A DNA stretch of 64,000 nt from Neptunomonas sp. (GCF_016744175.1 NZ_JADGEV010000016.1:25672-89671), one strand, 5' to 3'; positions 51,338 to 60,927 are shown, counted from the stretch's first letter. Notes: generated by a model from the sequence alone, not told the origin. Translations and numbers: made by a program.

Positions 51338-51694
51338 ATGTCGATTACCCGATATGAAACCGCTGTGCGCATGAGTCGCGCTGTTGTACACAACAATACT
51401 GTTTACCTTTGTGGACAAGTAGCTGAAGATCGCTCAGCAGATATTACTGAGCAAACGCAAACCATGCTGGCAAAAGTTGTCTCTCTGCTTGAGACTGTCG
51501 GTAGCTCAAAAGATAACATTCTTTCAGCCACTATCTACTTAAAAGATATGAGCTTATTTGCCCAGATGAACAGCGTTTGGGATGCATGGGTTGAAGAAGG
51601 TAAAGCACCGGCGAGAGCTTGCGTGGAAGCACGCATGGCCAGCCCTGAGTTACTGGTCGAGATATCCGTTATCGCCGCAATAAGCGAAGCGTAA
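51338..51694 (+). CDS. RidA-family imine/enamine deaminase
   Basis: A 118-residue YjgF/RidA-like protein ([19 protein letters not shown], and a conserved Arg in [16 protein letters not shown] that binds the substrate carboxylate). RidA proteins hydrolyse 2-iminoacids, which the adjacent FAD dehydrogenase would generate. 44 bases after it, in the same direction. Confidence 0.88.
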   Translation: MSITRYETAVRMSRAVVHNNTVYLCGQVAEDRSADITEQTQTMLAKVVSLLETVGSSKDNILSATIYLKDMSLFAQMNSVWDAWVEEGKAPARACVEARMASPELLVEISVIAAISEA

Positions 51695-51717
51695 AATAAC
51701 AGAGTAGATGAAGCCGG

Positions 51718-52212
51718 TTATGCTTTAACAGGCTTTATCTCATCCAACAATTGCGCTAATGGATAGCCCTTAAAAGGCTTGCCTGTTTCCAGTACAACAT
51801 GGCTGCTGATATTAACCTGGCCAGGTAATAGATCAAGCAAACGGTCATTAATAGCATTATAGCGCTGCATATCAGGCGCTATGATGCGTAAAAAGAAATC
51901 AAATGCGCCACTCACGGTATAGCACTCCACCACTTCTGGGATGTCATCTGTGGCATTACGAAATAGCTTAAAGGCTTCGGTACTTTGGTCTTTTAAACTG
52001 ACTGTTGCGATAACCGTCACACTGCGACACAAAGAAGGTAGGTCTAAAACGGCCATGTAGGCATCAATTAACCCCTCTTCTTCCAGCTTTTTTACACGGT
52101 TTAAGCAAGAACTTGGAGACAAACCCACGCGATCAGCGAGATCTTGATTAGTAATACGTGCGCTTTGCTGGAGCACCGAAAGAATCTTTCGATTAATACG
52201 ATCAAGAGTCAT
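51718..52212 (-). CDS. Lrp/AsnC-family transcriptional regulator
   Basis: A 164-residue Lrp-family protein: winged HTH (INRKILSVLQQSARITNQDL; GLSPSSCLNRVKKLEEEG) and the RAM ligand-binding domain. Such regulators respond to amino acids and often control adjacent catabolic operons. It is convergent with ridA and has an inverted repeat about 95 bases upstream that may be its operator. Confidence 0.93.
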   Translation of the reverse strand: MTLDRINRKILSVLQQSARITNQDLADRVGLSPSSCLNRVKKLEEEGLIDAYMAVLDLPSLCRSVTVIATVSLKDQSTEAFKLFRNATDDIPEVVECYTVSGAFDFFLRIIAPDMQRYNAINDRLLDLLPGQVNISSHVVLETGKPFKGYPLAQLLDEIKPVKA

Positions 52213-52304
52213 GAAGTAACCTGATTATTTCTAACTATACTGGAGATGCACCCATAGTAGCTGCTAATTCAGGGATATTCATTAAGAACCTTGCTATTAC
52301 ATGA

Positions 52305-52321
52305 GCCGAATAAAATTCGGC
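52305..52321. promoter_or_regulatory. Inverted repeat GCCGAAT-N3-ATTCGGC upstream of lrp
   Basis: A perfect 7-bp inverted repeat with a 3-base AAA centre. Its core CCGAAT-N3-ATTCGG recurs at 61347-61361 upstream of the third astA-like gene. Size and AT-rich centre fit an Lrp-family operator, an inference. Confidence 0.5.
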
Positions 52322-52395
52322 AATCTATATGCGCAACAACATCGTCCACATGCACACTGGACGATGCTCACATATTAAGTATGACAATAAAGGTT

Positions 52396-52803
52396 TCATT
52401 GCGGCGCGCTGATCACCACTACTTGATCGCTCTGAATGGAATTGTAGAAACAACTTGGTCGGCCAGTATGGCAAGCAGGACCTTGCTGCTCGATACGCAA
52501 CAGAATAGCATCACCATCACAGTCTAAACGTGCTTCGATCAGGTACTGACGATGGCCGCTCGTTTCTCCTTTTCTCCATAACTGCTGCCGTGAACGAGAC
52601 CAGTAGCAAACCCGACCTGTCACAAGGGTTTCTTCCAACGCAGTACGATTCATCCAAGCCAACATCAGCACTTCGCCAGTATCATGCTGCTGGGCGATGG
52701 TAGCGACCAAGCCATTAGCATTCCATGGAATGGCATCTAGAACATCAACCAGAGGAAGTGATTGACCTACCTCTGCCTGCTCCAGTTGCAACCAGATACT
52801 CAC
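52396..52803 (-). CDS. hisI: HisI-like phosphoribosyl-AMP cyclohydrolase, zinc-operon paralogue
   Basis: A 135-residue HisI-type protein with the Mg2+-binding acidic cluster LDCDGDAILL and zinc ligands in PACHTGRPSCFYN. It lies at the end of the Zur-controlled folE2-znuCBA operon rather than in a his operon. In other proteobacteria such paralogues are made in zinc starvation to back up a zinc-demanding enzyme. All known metal ligands are retained, so it probably still binds zinc. The start overlaps the znuA stop by 4 bases. Confidence 0.88.
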   Translation of the reverse strand: MSIWLQLEQAEVGQSLPLVDVLDAIPWNANGLVATIAQQHDTGEVLMLAWMNRTALEETLVTGRVCYWSRSRQQLWRKGETSGHRQYLIEARLDCDGDAILLRIEQQGPACHTGRPSCFYNSIQSDQVVVISAPQ

Positions 52804-53672
52804 GGCTTCAGTGCTGCCATGAGTGTGCTTAGATTATGCTTGAACATACCTAGATAAGTATTAGCAGGAGCCTGACTCGCCAGCGCATCAGAGTATAAGG
52901 TACCCCCCACTTTAGCGCCGGCTTCTTCTGCGATTTGCTGAATCAGTCGAGAGTCCCGGATATTTTCTACAAACACCGCACGCACACCTTCCTTGCGCAA
53001 CTGACGAATCAGGGCAGCCACCTCACCAGCTGAAGGCTCGTCATGAGTAGAGAGGCCCTGCGGCGCGATAAACTGTAGCTGCCAAGCCTGGCCTAGGTAA
53101 CCGAAAGCATCGTGGCTGGTAACCACTTTTCGCTTGCTGGCGGGCAAGGAAGCAAATAGATTATTAGCTTCTTTGAGCATCGCATGCAGGTGTGTTAGGT
53201 AAGCGTCACGGCGGCTAGCATATTCTTCAGCATGGGTTGGATCTACATCTATCAGAGCATTTGCGATGTTACGCACATAGATTTCAGCGTTGCTCAGGCT
53301 CTGCCAAGCATGCGGATCAGGTACTTGCTCACCTTCGTCTTCTAACATCAATGGTAGTACCCCAGCACTTGCATTGATGCGCTTACCCGTTGATTCAGTG
53401 CTGGCCAGTAGACGATCCAACCAAGGCTCAAACCCCAAGCCGTTAGCAACAATTAGGTTAGCCCTAAGTAGCGCTTTAGCGTTGTCTGGGCTGGGTTCAT
53501 ATTTATGAGCATCGGCATCAGCGCCTACAAAGTTGGTCAGTTCAATTCGATCACCTCCAACTTCACTAACCAGGTCAGCTAGGATACTAAAACTGGTGAC
53601 CACTTTAACTTTCTCTGTCGCATGCAATGACAAGGGAAACAACAGGACTATCGCAAGAAACAAGTTACGCAT
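52800..53672 (-). CDS. znuA: ZnuA-type periplasmic metal-binding protein
   Basis: A 290-residue cluster-9 solute-binding protein with signal peptide MRNLFLAIVLLFPLSLHA and metal-ligand motifs DAHKYEPSP, DPHAWQS, SHDAFGYL and LYSDALAS. It lacks the His-rich loop of classical ZnuA, so zinc is inferred from the Zur box and neighbours; manganese cannot be excluded. ATG 53672 is the start; an in-frame upstream ATG at 53735 would block the signal peptide. Confidence 0.88.
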   Translation of the reverse strand: MRNLFLAIVLLFPLSLHATEKVKVVTSFSILADLVSEVGGDRIELTNFVGADADAHKYEPSPDNAKALLRANLIVANGLGFEPWLDRLLASTESTGKRINASAGVLPLMLEDEGEQVPDPHAWQSLSNAEIYVRNIANALIDVDPTHAEEYASRRDAYLTHLHAMLKEANNLFASLPASKRKVVTSHDAFGYLGQAWQLQFIAPQGLSTHDEPSAGEVAALIRQLRKEGVRAVFVENIRDSRLIQQIAEEAGAKVGGTLYSDALASQAPANTYLGMFKHNLSTLMAALKP

Positions 53673-53682
53673 GATAAATACC

Positions 53683-54540
53683 TCAAATAGTTGTGAGCGA
53701 CGGGAATGAGCGCAATAGACCACGAACAGGCCCAATCACGACAGAAGTTACGTATAGAAAACCTGCCAGGAGCACGATACACGGCCCGCTAGGCAAGTTT
53801 GCATAGTAAGACAGGAGCAGTCCCAACCACACACAGGTCGCGCCAAAGAGCGCGGCAAGCAGTAACAAGACCGGTAATTGCCTACTCCAAAAACGAGCGG
53901 CAGCAGCTGGTAATATCATCAGACCGACAACCATAAGCGCACCGATGGCCTGAAATCCAATGACCAAGTTAAGTACCACTAGAGTTAGAAACACTCCATG
54001 TGCGAGTGCTCCAAAATGGCTAACACTGCGTAGAAACAGCGGATCTAGGCTGTCCAGAGCCAGAGCGCGATAAATCAGGACGAGCAACAGTAGACTTAGC
54101 ACTGACGTACCAAGCATCCCATTCAAGGTTGTTGTATCCACAGCCAATGCTGAACCGAACAACAGATGTATCAGATCCAGTTTTGGCCCGCCTAAACCGA
54201 GGAGGAGCACACCGCTTGCCAAAGAGATCGGATAGAGCGCGGCCAGGCTGGCATCTTCACGCAAGCCTGTACGACGACTAATCCAAGCAGACAGCCCAGC
54301 CATACTCAAGCCCGCGATAAGGCCACCAATAGTTAAGGCAGGCAGACTCAAACCGAACAACCAGAAAGCTAGTGCCGTACCGGGCAGGATACCGTGAGCG
54401 ATAGCATCACCGATCAGGCTCATACGTCGTAGAATTAAAAACACACCCAGCGGCCCAGCACTACAAGCCAATGCGATTCCTCCGAACAATGCACGACGCA
54501 TAAAGCTAAACTCGGTAAATGGTTCCCAGAGCAATTCCAC
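53683..54540 (-). CDS. znuB: ZnuB-type metal ABC transporter permease
   Basis: A 285-residue ABC-3 family permease with eight or nine membrane segments, starting near FMRRALFGGIALACSAGPLGVFL and with GDAIAHGILPGTALAF as the coupling region. GTG 54540, just 3 bases after the ATPase stop, is preferred; TTG 54570 and ATG 54501 are alternatives. Moves the metal delivered by ZnuA. Confidence 0.88.
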   Translation of the reverse strand: MELLWEPFTEFSFMRRALFGGIALACSAGPLGVFLILRRMSLIGDAIAHGILPGTALAFWLFGLSLPALTIGGLIAGLSMAGLSAWISRRTGLREDASLAALYPISLASGVLLLGLGGPKLDLIHLLFGSALAVDTTTLNGMLGTSVLSLLLLVLIYRALALDSLDPLFLRSVSHFGALAHGVFLTLVVLNLVIGFQAIGALMVVGLMILPAAAARFWSRQLPVLLLLAALFGATCVWLGLLLSYYANLPSGPCIVLLAGFLYVTSVVIGPVRGLLRSFPSLTTI

Positions 54541-54542
54541 GT

Positions 54543-55214
54543 TCAAGCAACCTCTTCTAGCGTTTGACAATTGCTGCTGAACTGGTCGATAGGTGCGAAA
54601 ATACAGCCATTGCTCGAAATCATTAGAGCCATATCAAGCTTCTGATTCAGGCTAGCGAGGTTATGACTAACAATTACTATGGTTCTGCCTTGTTGTTTCC
54701 AACGTGCTATATGCTGCCAGAGCAGTTGTTGCCCGTGTTCATCCAACGCAACCTCTGGCTCGTCTAGCAGCAGGACTTGGGCGGCGGTCAAGCTAAGGCG
54801 CGCCAGCAAGGCTCTTTGTAATTCGCCACCCGACAAAACCTCTAGACTCTGTTTTTCCAACTCAAGAAGACCCCAATCAGATAAGGCTTGCTGCAGGCGC
54901 ACTTGGCGCTCGCGGCGGCTCACACGAGTGCGCCAAAAACCAGCACTGACCAACTCAGCTAAACGTATGGGAAATTGCCTATCCAATTCCTGCTGTTGTG
55001 GTAAGTAGGAGATACCTCCCAGCAATGGTGTGCTGATCTTAACTTGCCCACGCAGGGGTTGGTTCAGCCCCGCCATAATCTTAAGGAGACTGCTCTTGCC
55101 AGAACCATTTCTACCAATCATTGCCGTTAGGCTCCCAGGAACCAACTGCAAATCAAGTGGAGGAGTAAGAGAGCGTCCATTAGCTCCCCACTGCAATCCG
55201 CAACACTGGATCAT
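54543..55214 (-). CDS. znuC: ZnuC-type metal ABC transporter ATPase
   Basis: A 223-residue ABC ATPase with Walker A GRNGSGKSS, signature LSGGELQRALLAR, Walker B VLLLDEPEVALD and H-loop VSHN. ATG 55214 overlaps the folE2 stop (ATGA), fixing the start over the in-frame 55235. Shorter than E. coli ZnuC by some 25 residues. Confidence 0.9.
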   Translation of the reverse strand: MIQCCGLQWGANGRSLTPPLDLQLVPGSLTAMIGRNGSGKSSLLKIMAGLNQPLRGQVKISTPLLGGISYLPQQQELDRQFPIRLAELVSAGFWRTRVSRRERQVRLQQALSDWGLLELEKQSLEVLSGGELQRALLARLSLTAAQVLLLDEPEVALDEHGQQLLWQHIARWKQQGRTIVIVSHNLASLNQKLDMALMISSNGCIFAPIDQFSSNCQTLEEVA

Positions 55215-56113
55215 CTCTGACTTCCCCAGTTCCACGCACTTTCGGCAACGGCATCATGAGCATGCAGGCTTTCCATATGCTCGACGCGCAAATGAAATCC
55301 CTGTAAGCAGGCTTCCTCTTGCAGAGCCTGATGAATTCGTCGCGCGGCATCCTCACAGAACATAGTGTTTTGACCGTTGGCCAAGGCAAACGCCTGTTCA
55401 TCGACCCGTTTCACAGCCGTTTGCAGCGCAGTGCCAAGCGCTAACTCTACGCGCTCAAGCAATACCAACAAGGGCAACTCTGTACATCCCGATGCGAGAT
55501 GTACCTTGAACGTGGCTGCACTGCGCTGGCTGTGAGGTGTCGCTACGATACCTTGCGAGCTTCCCAGCCAATCGTGTAGCTCCGCATGATGTAAATCTCT
55601 GTCGGCGAAGTCCTTACTGAATTGTTTTTGTATTAACTGGCGGGCAAGAGCAGCTGAGCAAGGGCAAGTCGATGAGTAGCCAACCTCTAACTTCATCGTC
55701 ATGTGCGAACCTTGAGCATCACGAGTGGCATTCACTTCAAAGGGGTAGGCTTTCCAACCACCCAATTGGCTTAGCAATGCCGGACGTTTGAACAGTACAT
55801 CACCCTTGATACTTAGATTAGCCGTTTTAGACAAACCACAATGGCTATCGAGGAAACGGTCTAGCACTTCATCAAGTAGAGGTACTGTCACTTCTTGATG
55901 CTCAAGCGTTTCAAGCGCCAAATACAGGCGCGACATATGGATGCCCCGAGTCTCTGGACTATCAAGACTGACGCCAGCATCTACATATACATTTAACTGC
56001 TGCCCAGCAAGTCGAATGGGTAAAGCTATCCCCTGCATGCCGACTAACTTCAGAGGGATGCCTTGATAGGAATGGACCTGACTCGCTACATCAGGCAATA
56101 CGAGGGAGTTCAT
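55211..56113 (-). CDS. folE2: FolE2, zinc-independent GTP cyclohydrolase IB
   Basis: A 300-residue GTP cyclohydrolase IB (FolE2) with the conserved Cys-containing SSTCPCSAALARQL segment and HAELHDWLGSSQGIVATPHSQRS, here given as HNSQRS-like ATPHSQRSAA. It makes dihydroneopterin triphosphate from GTP for folate synthesis and can use metals other than zinc, so it substitutes for FolE in zinc limitation. First gene of the Zur-controlled operon. ATG 56113 is preferred over TTG 56125. Confidence 0.93.
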   Translation of the reverse strand: MNSLVLPDVASQVHSYQGIPLKLVGMQGIALPIRLAGQQLNVYVDAGVSLDSPETRGIHMSRLYLALETLEHQEVTVPLLDEVLDRFLDSHCGLSKTANLSIKGDVLFKRPALLSQLGGWKAYPFEVNATRDAQGSHMTMKLEVGYSSTCPCSAALARQLIQKQFSKDFADRDLHHAELHDWLGSSQGIVATPHSQRSAATFKVHLASGCTELPLLVLLERVELALGTALQTAVKRVDEQAFALANGQNTMFCEDAARRIHQALQEEACLQGFHLRVEHMESLHAHDAVAESAWNWGSQR

Positions 56114-56129
56114 ATAAAAATACAACCTT

Positions 56130-56149
56130 TGTTATGTTATAACATAACA
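56130..56149. promoter_or_regulatory. Zur operator (zinc-uptake regulator box) upstream of folE2
   Basis: TGTTATGTTATAACATAACA is a perfect 20-base palindrome, 16 bases before the folE2 ATG. It fits the gammaproteobacterial Zur consensus (ATGTTATAxxATAACAT-like). Its position over the expected promoter/leader suggests repression in zinc sufficiency. The rest of the gap to 56421 shows no gene. Confidence 0.85.
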
Positions 56150-56421
56150 TTTATATAAAAATAGCCCTGCCTTGTCAATAGACAATTCATGAACAGGCAC
56201 CACCTACTACATCAAATATTTAGCAACTTCACAGCTTCGAACAATCATCTAACTACCTAGTCAACAATAGTTGTTCCGTTCCAGTAAATGACAAAAGCTC
56301 GTAATACTGGGGCAACCAGAAATAGGTCGCTCTAACGATACCCCCACAACCATTGATTCCACGGCACTTTCAGCAACAGGTGAGATTGTGATCCATCGAT
56401 ATACCCCTGAAAAAATACGAT

Positions 56422-57324
56422 CTACCTCATTGCCCTGGAAGTATTGGCATGCCCCTTAGCCAACTCAATAAACGCTGTCAGATAATCTGTTTGTAAATCG
56501 GTAGAGCGCTGGCCAAGAAAAATCTGTTTTTGCATCCCCTCGCCTAAGCGCACCGATGTAATCGGCATGCGACTTTGATACTCTGCTACCAACCACCCTG
56601 GCAAGGCGGCAACGCCTCGCCCGGCGGCGACCATTTGCAACATAATATCAGTGGTTTCTATTGTTTTATGCTTCTTTGGGCTGCAACTAGCAGGGAGTAA
56701 AAACTGACTAAAGATATCTAAACGTTGTGGCTCTACGGGGTAAGTAATCAAGGTTTCAGATACCAGCTGCTCTGGGCTTATGGCTTTTTGTTTTGCTAAA
56801 GGGTGAGTATCTGCCACCACCAGCACTTGCTCATAATCAAATACGGGCTCATACGTCAGCCCGGTACGAAATAACGGGTCAGGCGTTACCAGCAAATCAA
56901 TCTCATACGCATATAAAGCACCAATACCGCCAAACTGAAAGCGTTGCTTAACATCAACATCAACATCTGGCCAAGCAGCTAAATAGGGACTTACCACCTT
57001 TAGTAACCATTGATAACAAGGGTGACACTCCATCCCAATGCGCAACGTTCCTCGCTGACCGCTAGCAATCTCACTGACGACCTCTTCGGCTAATTCTAGC
57101 TGAGGCAAAATACGCTCCGCTAACCTAAGCAGATACAAGCCAGACTGCGTCAAGCGTAGCTGCCTGCCCTCTTTTTGCCATAGTGCAGTGCCTAGTCTTT
57201 GCTCTAGCTTTTTAATGCTATGGCTTAAAGCAGGTTGTGTAACACAAAGAAAATCAGCTGCCGCCGTCAACGACCCCTGCTGATCGACTGCTCTTAAAAT
57301 TACTAAATGGTTACGTTCTAGCAT
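56422..57324 (-). CDS. metR: MetR-type LysR regulator
   Basis: A 300-residue LysR regulator, MetR branch: LVILRAVDQQGSLTAAADFL and the HTH SLTAAADFLCVTQPALSHSI, followed by an effector domain containing GMECHPCYQWL, a motif typical of MetR. MetR activates metE with homocysteine as co-effector. It is divergent from metE across a 131-base region, the classical arrangement. A perfect TGAA-N5-TTCA MetR site was not found between them. Confidence 0.92.
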   Translation of the reverse strand: MLERNHLVILRAVDQQGSLTAAADFLCVTQPALSHSIKKLEQRLGTALWQKEGRQLRLTQSGLYLLRLAERILPQLELAEEVVSEIASGQRGTLRIGMECHPCYQWLLKVVSPYLAAWPDVDVDVKQRFQFGGIGALYAYEIDLLVTPDPLFRTGLTYEPVFDYEQVLVVADTHPLAKQKAISPEQLVSETLITYPVEPQRLDIFSQFLLPASCSPKKHKTIETTDIMLQMVAAGRGVAALPGWLVAEYQSRMPITSVRLGEGMQKQIFLGQRSTDLQTDYLTAFIELAKGHANTSRAMR

Positions 57325-57455
57325 CTGCCAACTTGCTCGCCAATATATGAATAAAATTTATGGATAGATAAAATAATAGCATTATTTTTCATAAGCCACG
57401 ATCTCTACTATAGGTAACAGAATGCAAAGTTACTGATTAAAAAGGAAAAATCATC

Positions 57456-59756
57456 ATGGCCATCACACACAACCTGGGCTTCCCGCGTATCGGCTCGCAA
57501 CGAGAACTAAAGTTTGCACAAGAAAAATACTGGCGTGGCGAAATAGACTCTGCAGGGTTAAGAACATGTGGAAAACAGCTTCGTAGCAAACACTGGCAAC
57601 AACAGTCACCATTAGATTATCTGCCCGCAGGAGACTTCTCTTTCTACGACCAAGTACTCGACATGAGCTTTGCACTAGGCAATATCCCTTCCAGAGCAGT
57701 TAACCAACACAATGCTAATGCCACAGAGCTAGATACATACTTTCGGGTTGCGCGTGGCCGCTCAAGCAAGGATACCGACTGTAGTTGTATTAACGCGGGC
57801 GAAATGACTAAATGGTTTGATACTAACTATCATTATATTGTGCCGGAATTCACTCAAGATACGGCTTTTAGCCTCCACTCAGAAAAACTGCTCCAGCAGA
57901 TATCTGAAGCACAAAGTCATGGCGCTAATGTTAAACCTGTCATTATTGGCCCCGTTACTTATCTATACCTTGGTAAAGAGAAAGATAACTCTAACAAGCT
58001 CGCGCTGCTCGATCGCTTACTGCCGGTATATCAACAATTATTAGCTGAACTTGCCAATGCAGGCGTTGAATGGGTACAAGTCGATGAGCCAATTTTGGTA
58101 ACCGAACTAGATCAGGAATGGAAACAAGCACTAGAACACAGCTATCAGTTTTTACAAAAAAAACCAGTAAAACTACTCTTAGCAACTTACTTCGGTCCAC
58201 TGCAAGACAACCTAGCACTCATCAGCCGGCTACCCATATCAGGTGTTCATCTGGATGCTATTAATGCCAAGCATGAAGTCGTTGACCTGATCAAAAGCCT
58301 ACCTGCCAGCAGCGTTGTTTCTTTGGGTGTTATCAACGGCCGTAATATTTGGAAAACCGATCTAAACACCACCCTTAATTGGTTAGAGCCTATCGCCAAA
58401 GAACTACAAGAACGCTTATGGATTGCACCGTCATGCTCACTACTTCACGTACCTGTTGACTTAGAATCAGAAGAACAGCTCGATCCTGAAATTAAATCAT
58501 GGCTAGCTTTCGCTCATCAAAAACTCGATGAACTAACTACGTTACAAACTGCACTTAATGAGGGGCGAGACAAGGTTTCTTCAAAACTAGCGGCAAATCA
58601 AACAGCCATTAACAACCGCCGCCAGTCAACACGCGTTAACAACCCTGCCGTACAGCAAGCAGTTGCCAACATCAGCCCATCACTGGGGCAACGTCAAAGT
58701 GATTTTAATACGCGTAGTAAACTTCAAAAAGAACACATCAAGCTGCCACTTTATCCAACAACAACCATTGGCTCCTTCCCTCAAACAGCACAGATTCGTG
58801 CCGCTCGCTTACGCTATAAAAAAGACCAAATCAGCGAATCCGACTATGCACAACTGATGCAACAAGAGATCAAATACGCTGTGGACCAGCAAGAAACGCT
58901 GGGTCTGGATGTGCTGGTACATGGGGAAGCTGAACGTAATGACATGGTGGAGTACTTTGGTGAACAGCTTCAAGGATATGCTTTCAGTCAATTCGGCTGG
59001 GTACAGTCATATGGTTCTCGTTGTGTAAAACCACCGATTCTATTTGGCGATATAAGCAGACCAAAAGCCATGACTGTTAATTGGACTCAATATGCCCAGT
59101 CATTAACAAAGAAACCTATGAAAGGCATGCTAACCGGCCCTGTAACCATACTTAACTGGTCATTTGTTCGAGATGATCAGCCACGCTCAGTCTCTTGTTA
59201 CCAGTTAGCACTAGCGATACGTGAAGAAGTTCAGGACCTTGAAAAAGCCGGTGTAAACATCATCCAAATTGATGAAGCAGCACTGCGTGAAGGGCTTCCT
59301 TTGCGCCAATCCCAATGGCAAGAATACTTGCAATGGGCCATTGAGAGTTTTCGTATCAGTGCCAACGGTGTAGATGATAAGACTCAGATTCATACTCACA
59401 TGTGTTATTCCGAGTTTAACGATATTATCTCTGCCATTGCCGATATGGATGCGGATGTTATTACGATTGAAACATCACGCTCCGATATGGAACTACTGGA
59501 TGTATTTGATCATTTCAACTACCCCAATGACATTGGCCCAGGTGTATATGATATTCACACACCAAACACACCAACACAGGATCAAATAGTTGACTTAATA
59601 GATAAAGCAGCTCAACGGATTCCTGCTGAACGACTGTGGATCAACCCAGACTGCGGTTTAAAAACTCGACAGTGGAAAGAGGTCATTCCTGCTTTACAAA
59701 ACATGGTGGCCGCTGCACACACATTGCGCCAACAAGCATTAAAAGCCGCTAGTTAA
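57456..59756 (+). CDS. metE: MetE, cobalamin-independent methionine synthase
   Basis: A 766-residue MetE with two barrels: the N-terminal half ([20 protein letters not shown]) and the catalytic C-terminal half with zinc ligands in HTHMCYSEF and NPDCGLKTR. It transfers methyl from methyl-tetrahydrofolate polyglutamate to homocysteine. Of usual length. AAGGAAAAA precedes the ATG. MetE itself needs zinc, and so sits close to the zinc operon only by gene neighbourhood, not shared regulation. Confidence 0.96.
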   Translation: MAITHNLGFPRIGSQRELKFAQEKYWRGEIDSAGLRTCGKQLRSKHWQQQSPLDYLPAGDFSFYDQVLDMSFALGNIPSRAVNQHNANATELDTYFRVARGRSSKDTDCSCINAGEMTKWFDTNYHYIVPEFTQDTAFSLHSEKLLQQISEAQSHGANVKPVIIGPVTYLYLGKEKDNSNKLALLDRLLPVYQQLLAELANAGVEWVQVDEPILVTELDQEWKQALEHSYQFLQKKPVKLLLATYFGPLQDNLALISRLPISGVHLDAINAKHEVVDLIKSLPASSVVSLGVINGRNIWKTDLNTTLNWLEPIAKELQERLWIAPSCSLLHVPVDLESEEQLDPEIKSWLAFAHQKLDELTTLQTALNEGRDKVSSKLAANQTAINNRRQSTRVNNPAVQQAVANISPSLGQRQSDFNTRSKLQKEHIKLPLYPTTTIGSFPQTAQIRAARLRYKKDQISESDYAQLMQQEIKYAVDQQETLGLDVLVHGEAERNDMVEYFGEQLQGYAFSQFGWVQSYGSRCVKPPILFGDISRPKAMTVNWTQYAQSLTKKPMKGMLTGPVTILNWSFVRDDQPRSVSCYQLALAIREEVQDLEKAGVNIIQIDEAALREGLPLRQSQWQEYLQWAIESFRISANGVDDKTQIHTHMCYSEFNDIISAIADMDADVITIETSRSDMELLDVFDHFNYPNDIGPGVYDIHTPNTPTQDQIVDLIDKAAQRIPAERLWINPDCGLKTRQWKEVIPALQNMVAAAHTLRQQALKAAS

Positions 59757-59781
59757 TAGATATAGATTATAAGACCAATAA

Positions 59782-59819
59782 AAAAGCGGCGCCTTTATTT
59801 AATAAAGGAGGCCGCTTTT
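59782..59819. terminator. Bidirectional terminator between metE and bfr genes
   Basis: A long hairpin: AAAAGCGGC / GCCGCTTTT (9 bp) and CCTTTATT / AATAAAGG inside, with a small internal mismatch. T-rich ends on both strands. It serves convergent metE and the bfr pair. Confidence 0.9.
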
Positions 59820-59846
59820 ATCGACTATCGGTACAAAAAAAATGAA

Positions 59847-60314
59847 TTACATCTGTGATTGGAGGTAGTTTTCTAATCCAATCATCTTAACAAGACGCAA
59901 TTGCTGCTCAAGCCAATAAGCATGATCAACTTCAGTATCTTCCAGTAGCTTCTCAAGAATTTCTCGAGATTGGTAATCCTGCTCTTCTTCACAGATTTTA
60001 ATGACTGCTTTGAGCTGATTACCCACGGTATATTCAATCCGAAGGTCACTTTCAATCATCTCGACAACATTAGTACCGATTTTCAAACCTTCTCTTGTCA
60101 CCATATCTGGCGTGCCTTCGAGAAACAGCATACGTTCAATCAATAATGATGCATGCCCTTTTTCATCTTCCACTTCATGATCGATACGCTCAAAAAGCTT
60201 AGTTAGCCCCCAATCATCGTACATACGTGAGTGGATAAAGTACTGGTCCATAGCTGCTAGTTCCATCGCCAGCAATGAATTCAAGCCATCAATAACGCGC
60301 TGATTACCTTTCAT
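59847..60314 (-). CDS. bfr: Bacterioferritin subunit, ferroxidase-competent, heme-ligand lacking
   Basis: A 155-residue bacterioferritin. By E. coli Bfr numbering the ferroxidase ligands Glu18, Glu51, His54, Glu94, Glu127 and His130 are all present, but Met52, the heme ligand, is Lys (EDEKGHA). It can thus oxidise iron but not hold inter-subunit heme by itself. It is downstream of the second bfr gene by 17 bases and probably forms mixed 24-mers with it. Confidence 0.93.
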   Translation of the reverse strand: MKGNQRVIDGLNSLLAMELAAMDQYFIHSRMYDDWGLTKLFERIDHEVEDEKGHASLLIERMLFLEGTPDMVTREGLKIGTNVVEMIESDLRIEYTVGNQLKAVIKICEEEQDYQSREILEKLLEDTEVDHAYWLEQQLRLVKMIGLENYLQSQM

Positions 60315-60331
60315 CTTTTTTCTCCGCTCTC

Positions 60332-60796
60332 TTACATCTTACTCTGTAGATAATTTTCGATGCCCATCTGGCTAATCAGATATAATTGGGCTTCAATCCA
60401 ATCGAGATGCGCTTCTTCAGCTTCAAGAATCTCTTCTAACATATCTCTACTAACGTAATCTGACTGCGTTTCACACAGCGCTATCGCTTCACGAAGTTGT
60501 GACAATTGATCTGTTTCAAAATCTAGATCACATTGCAGCATTTCAGCAGTGTTTTCGCCAATACGTAATCGCTCTAAATGCTGAAGATTCGGTAAACCTT
60601 CAAGGAATAAAATTCGCTCGATCAGTTCATCTGCCTGTTTCATATCTTTGATCGATTTTTTATAAGCTTTCTCGTTTAACTCACCCAACCCCCAGTTTTT
60701 ATACATACGAGCATGTAAAAAAAACTGGTTAATGGATGTCAATTCGGCCGTCAAAACCTTATTGAGCATACTTAGTACTTGCTTATCACCCTTCAT
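60332..60796 (-). CDS. bfr: Bacterioferritin subunit, heme-binding, degenerate ferroxidase
   Basis: A 154-residue bacterioferritin with heme ligand Met52 (IKDMKQAD), but ferroxidase residues Glu51 and His54 replaced by Asp and Gln; Glu18, Glu94, Glu127 and His130 remain. Such a subunit binds heme but should be a poor ferroxidase. Complementary to the subunit encoded next. First gene of the pair. Confidence 0.93.
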   Translation of the reverse strand: MKGDKQVLSMLNKVLTAELTSINQFFLHARMYKNWGLGELNEKAYKKSIKDMKQADELIERILFLEGLPNLQHLERLRIGENTAEMLQCDLDFETDQLSQLREAIALCETQSDYVSRDMLEEILEAEEAHLDWIEAQLYLISQMGIENYLQSKM

Positions 60797-60912
60797 ACCA
60801 TCCTCCGGCAGACTCTACTTAAGTTTGTAAGATACCAGAAGCGTTAAGTGATGAAATACAAAAGTCTTACGTTAGGATAAAAAAGACGACAAAAGGTTGA
60901 TATAAATCTACA

Positions 60913-60927
60913 TGAGAACTATTATCA
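60913..60927 (+). promoter_or_regulatory. Fur-box-like site upstream of bfd
   Basis: TGAGAACTATTATCA matches the 7-1-7 Fur consensus TGATAAT-N-ATTATCA at 12 of 14 fixed positions, and lies 28 bases before the bfd ATG. It would place bfd under iron repression, as expected for a protein that mobilises stored iron. Confidence 0.65.

Noticed and set aside
57325..57455. MetR binding site between metR and metE
   Set aside because: No TGAA-N5-TTCA was found; only loose half-site matches in AT-rich sequence.
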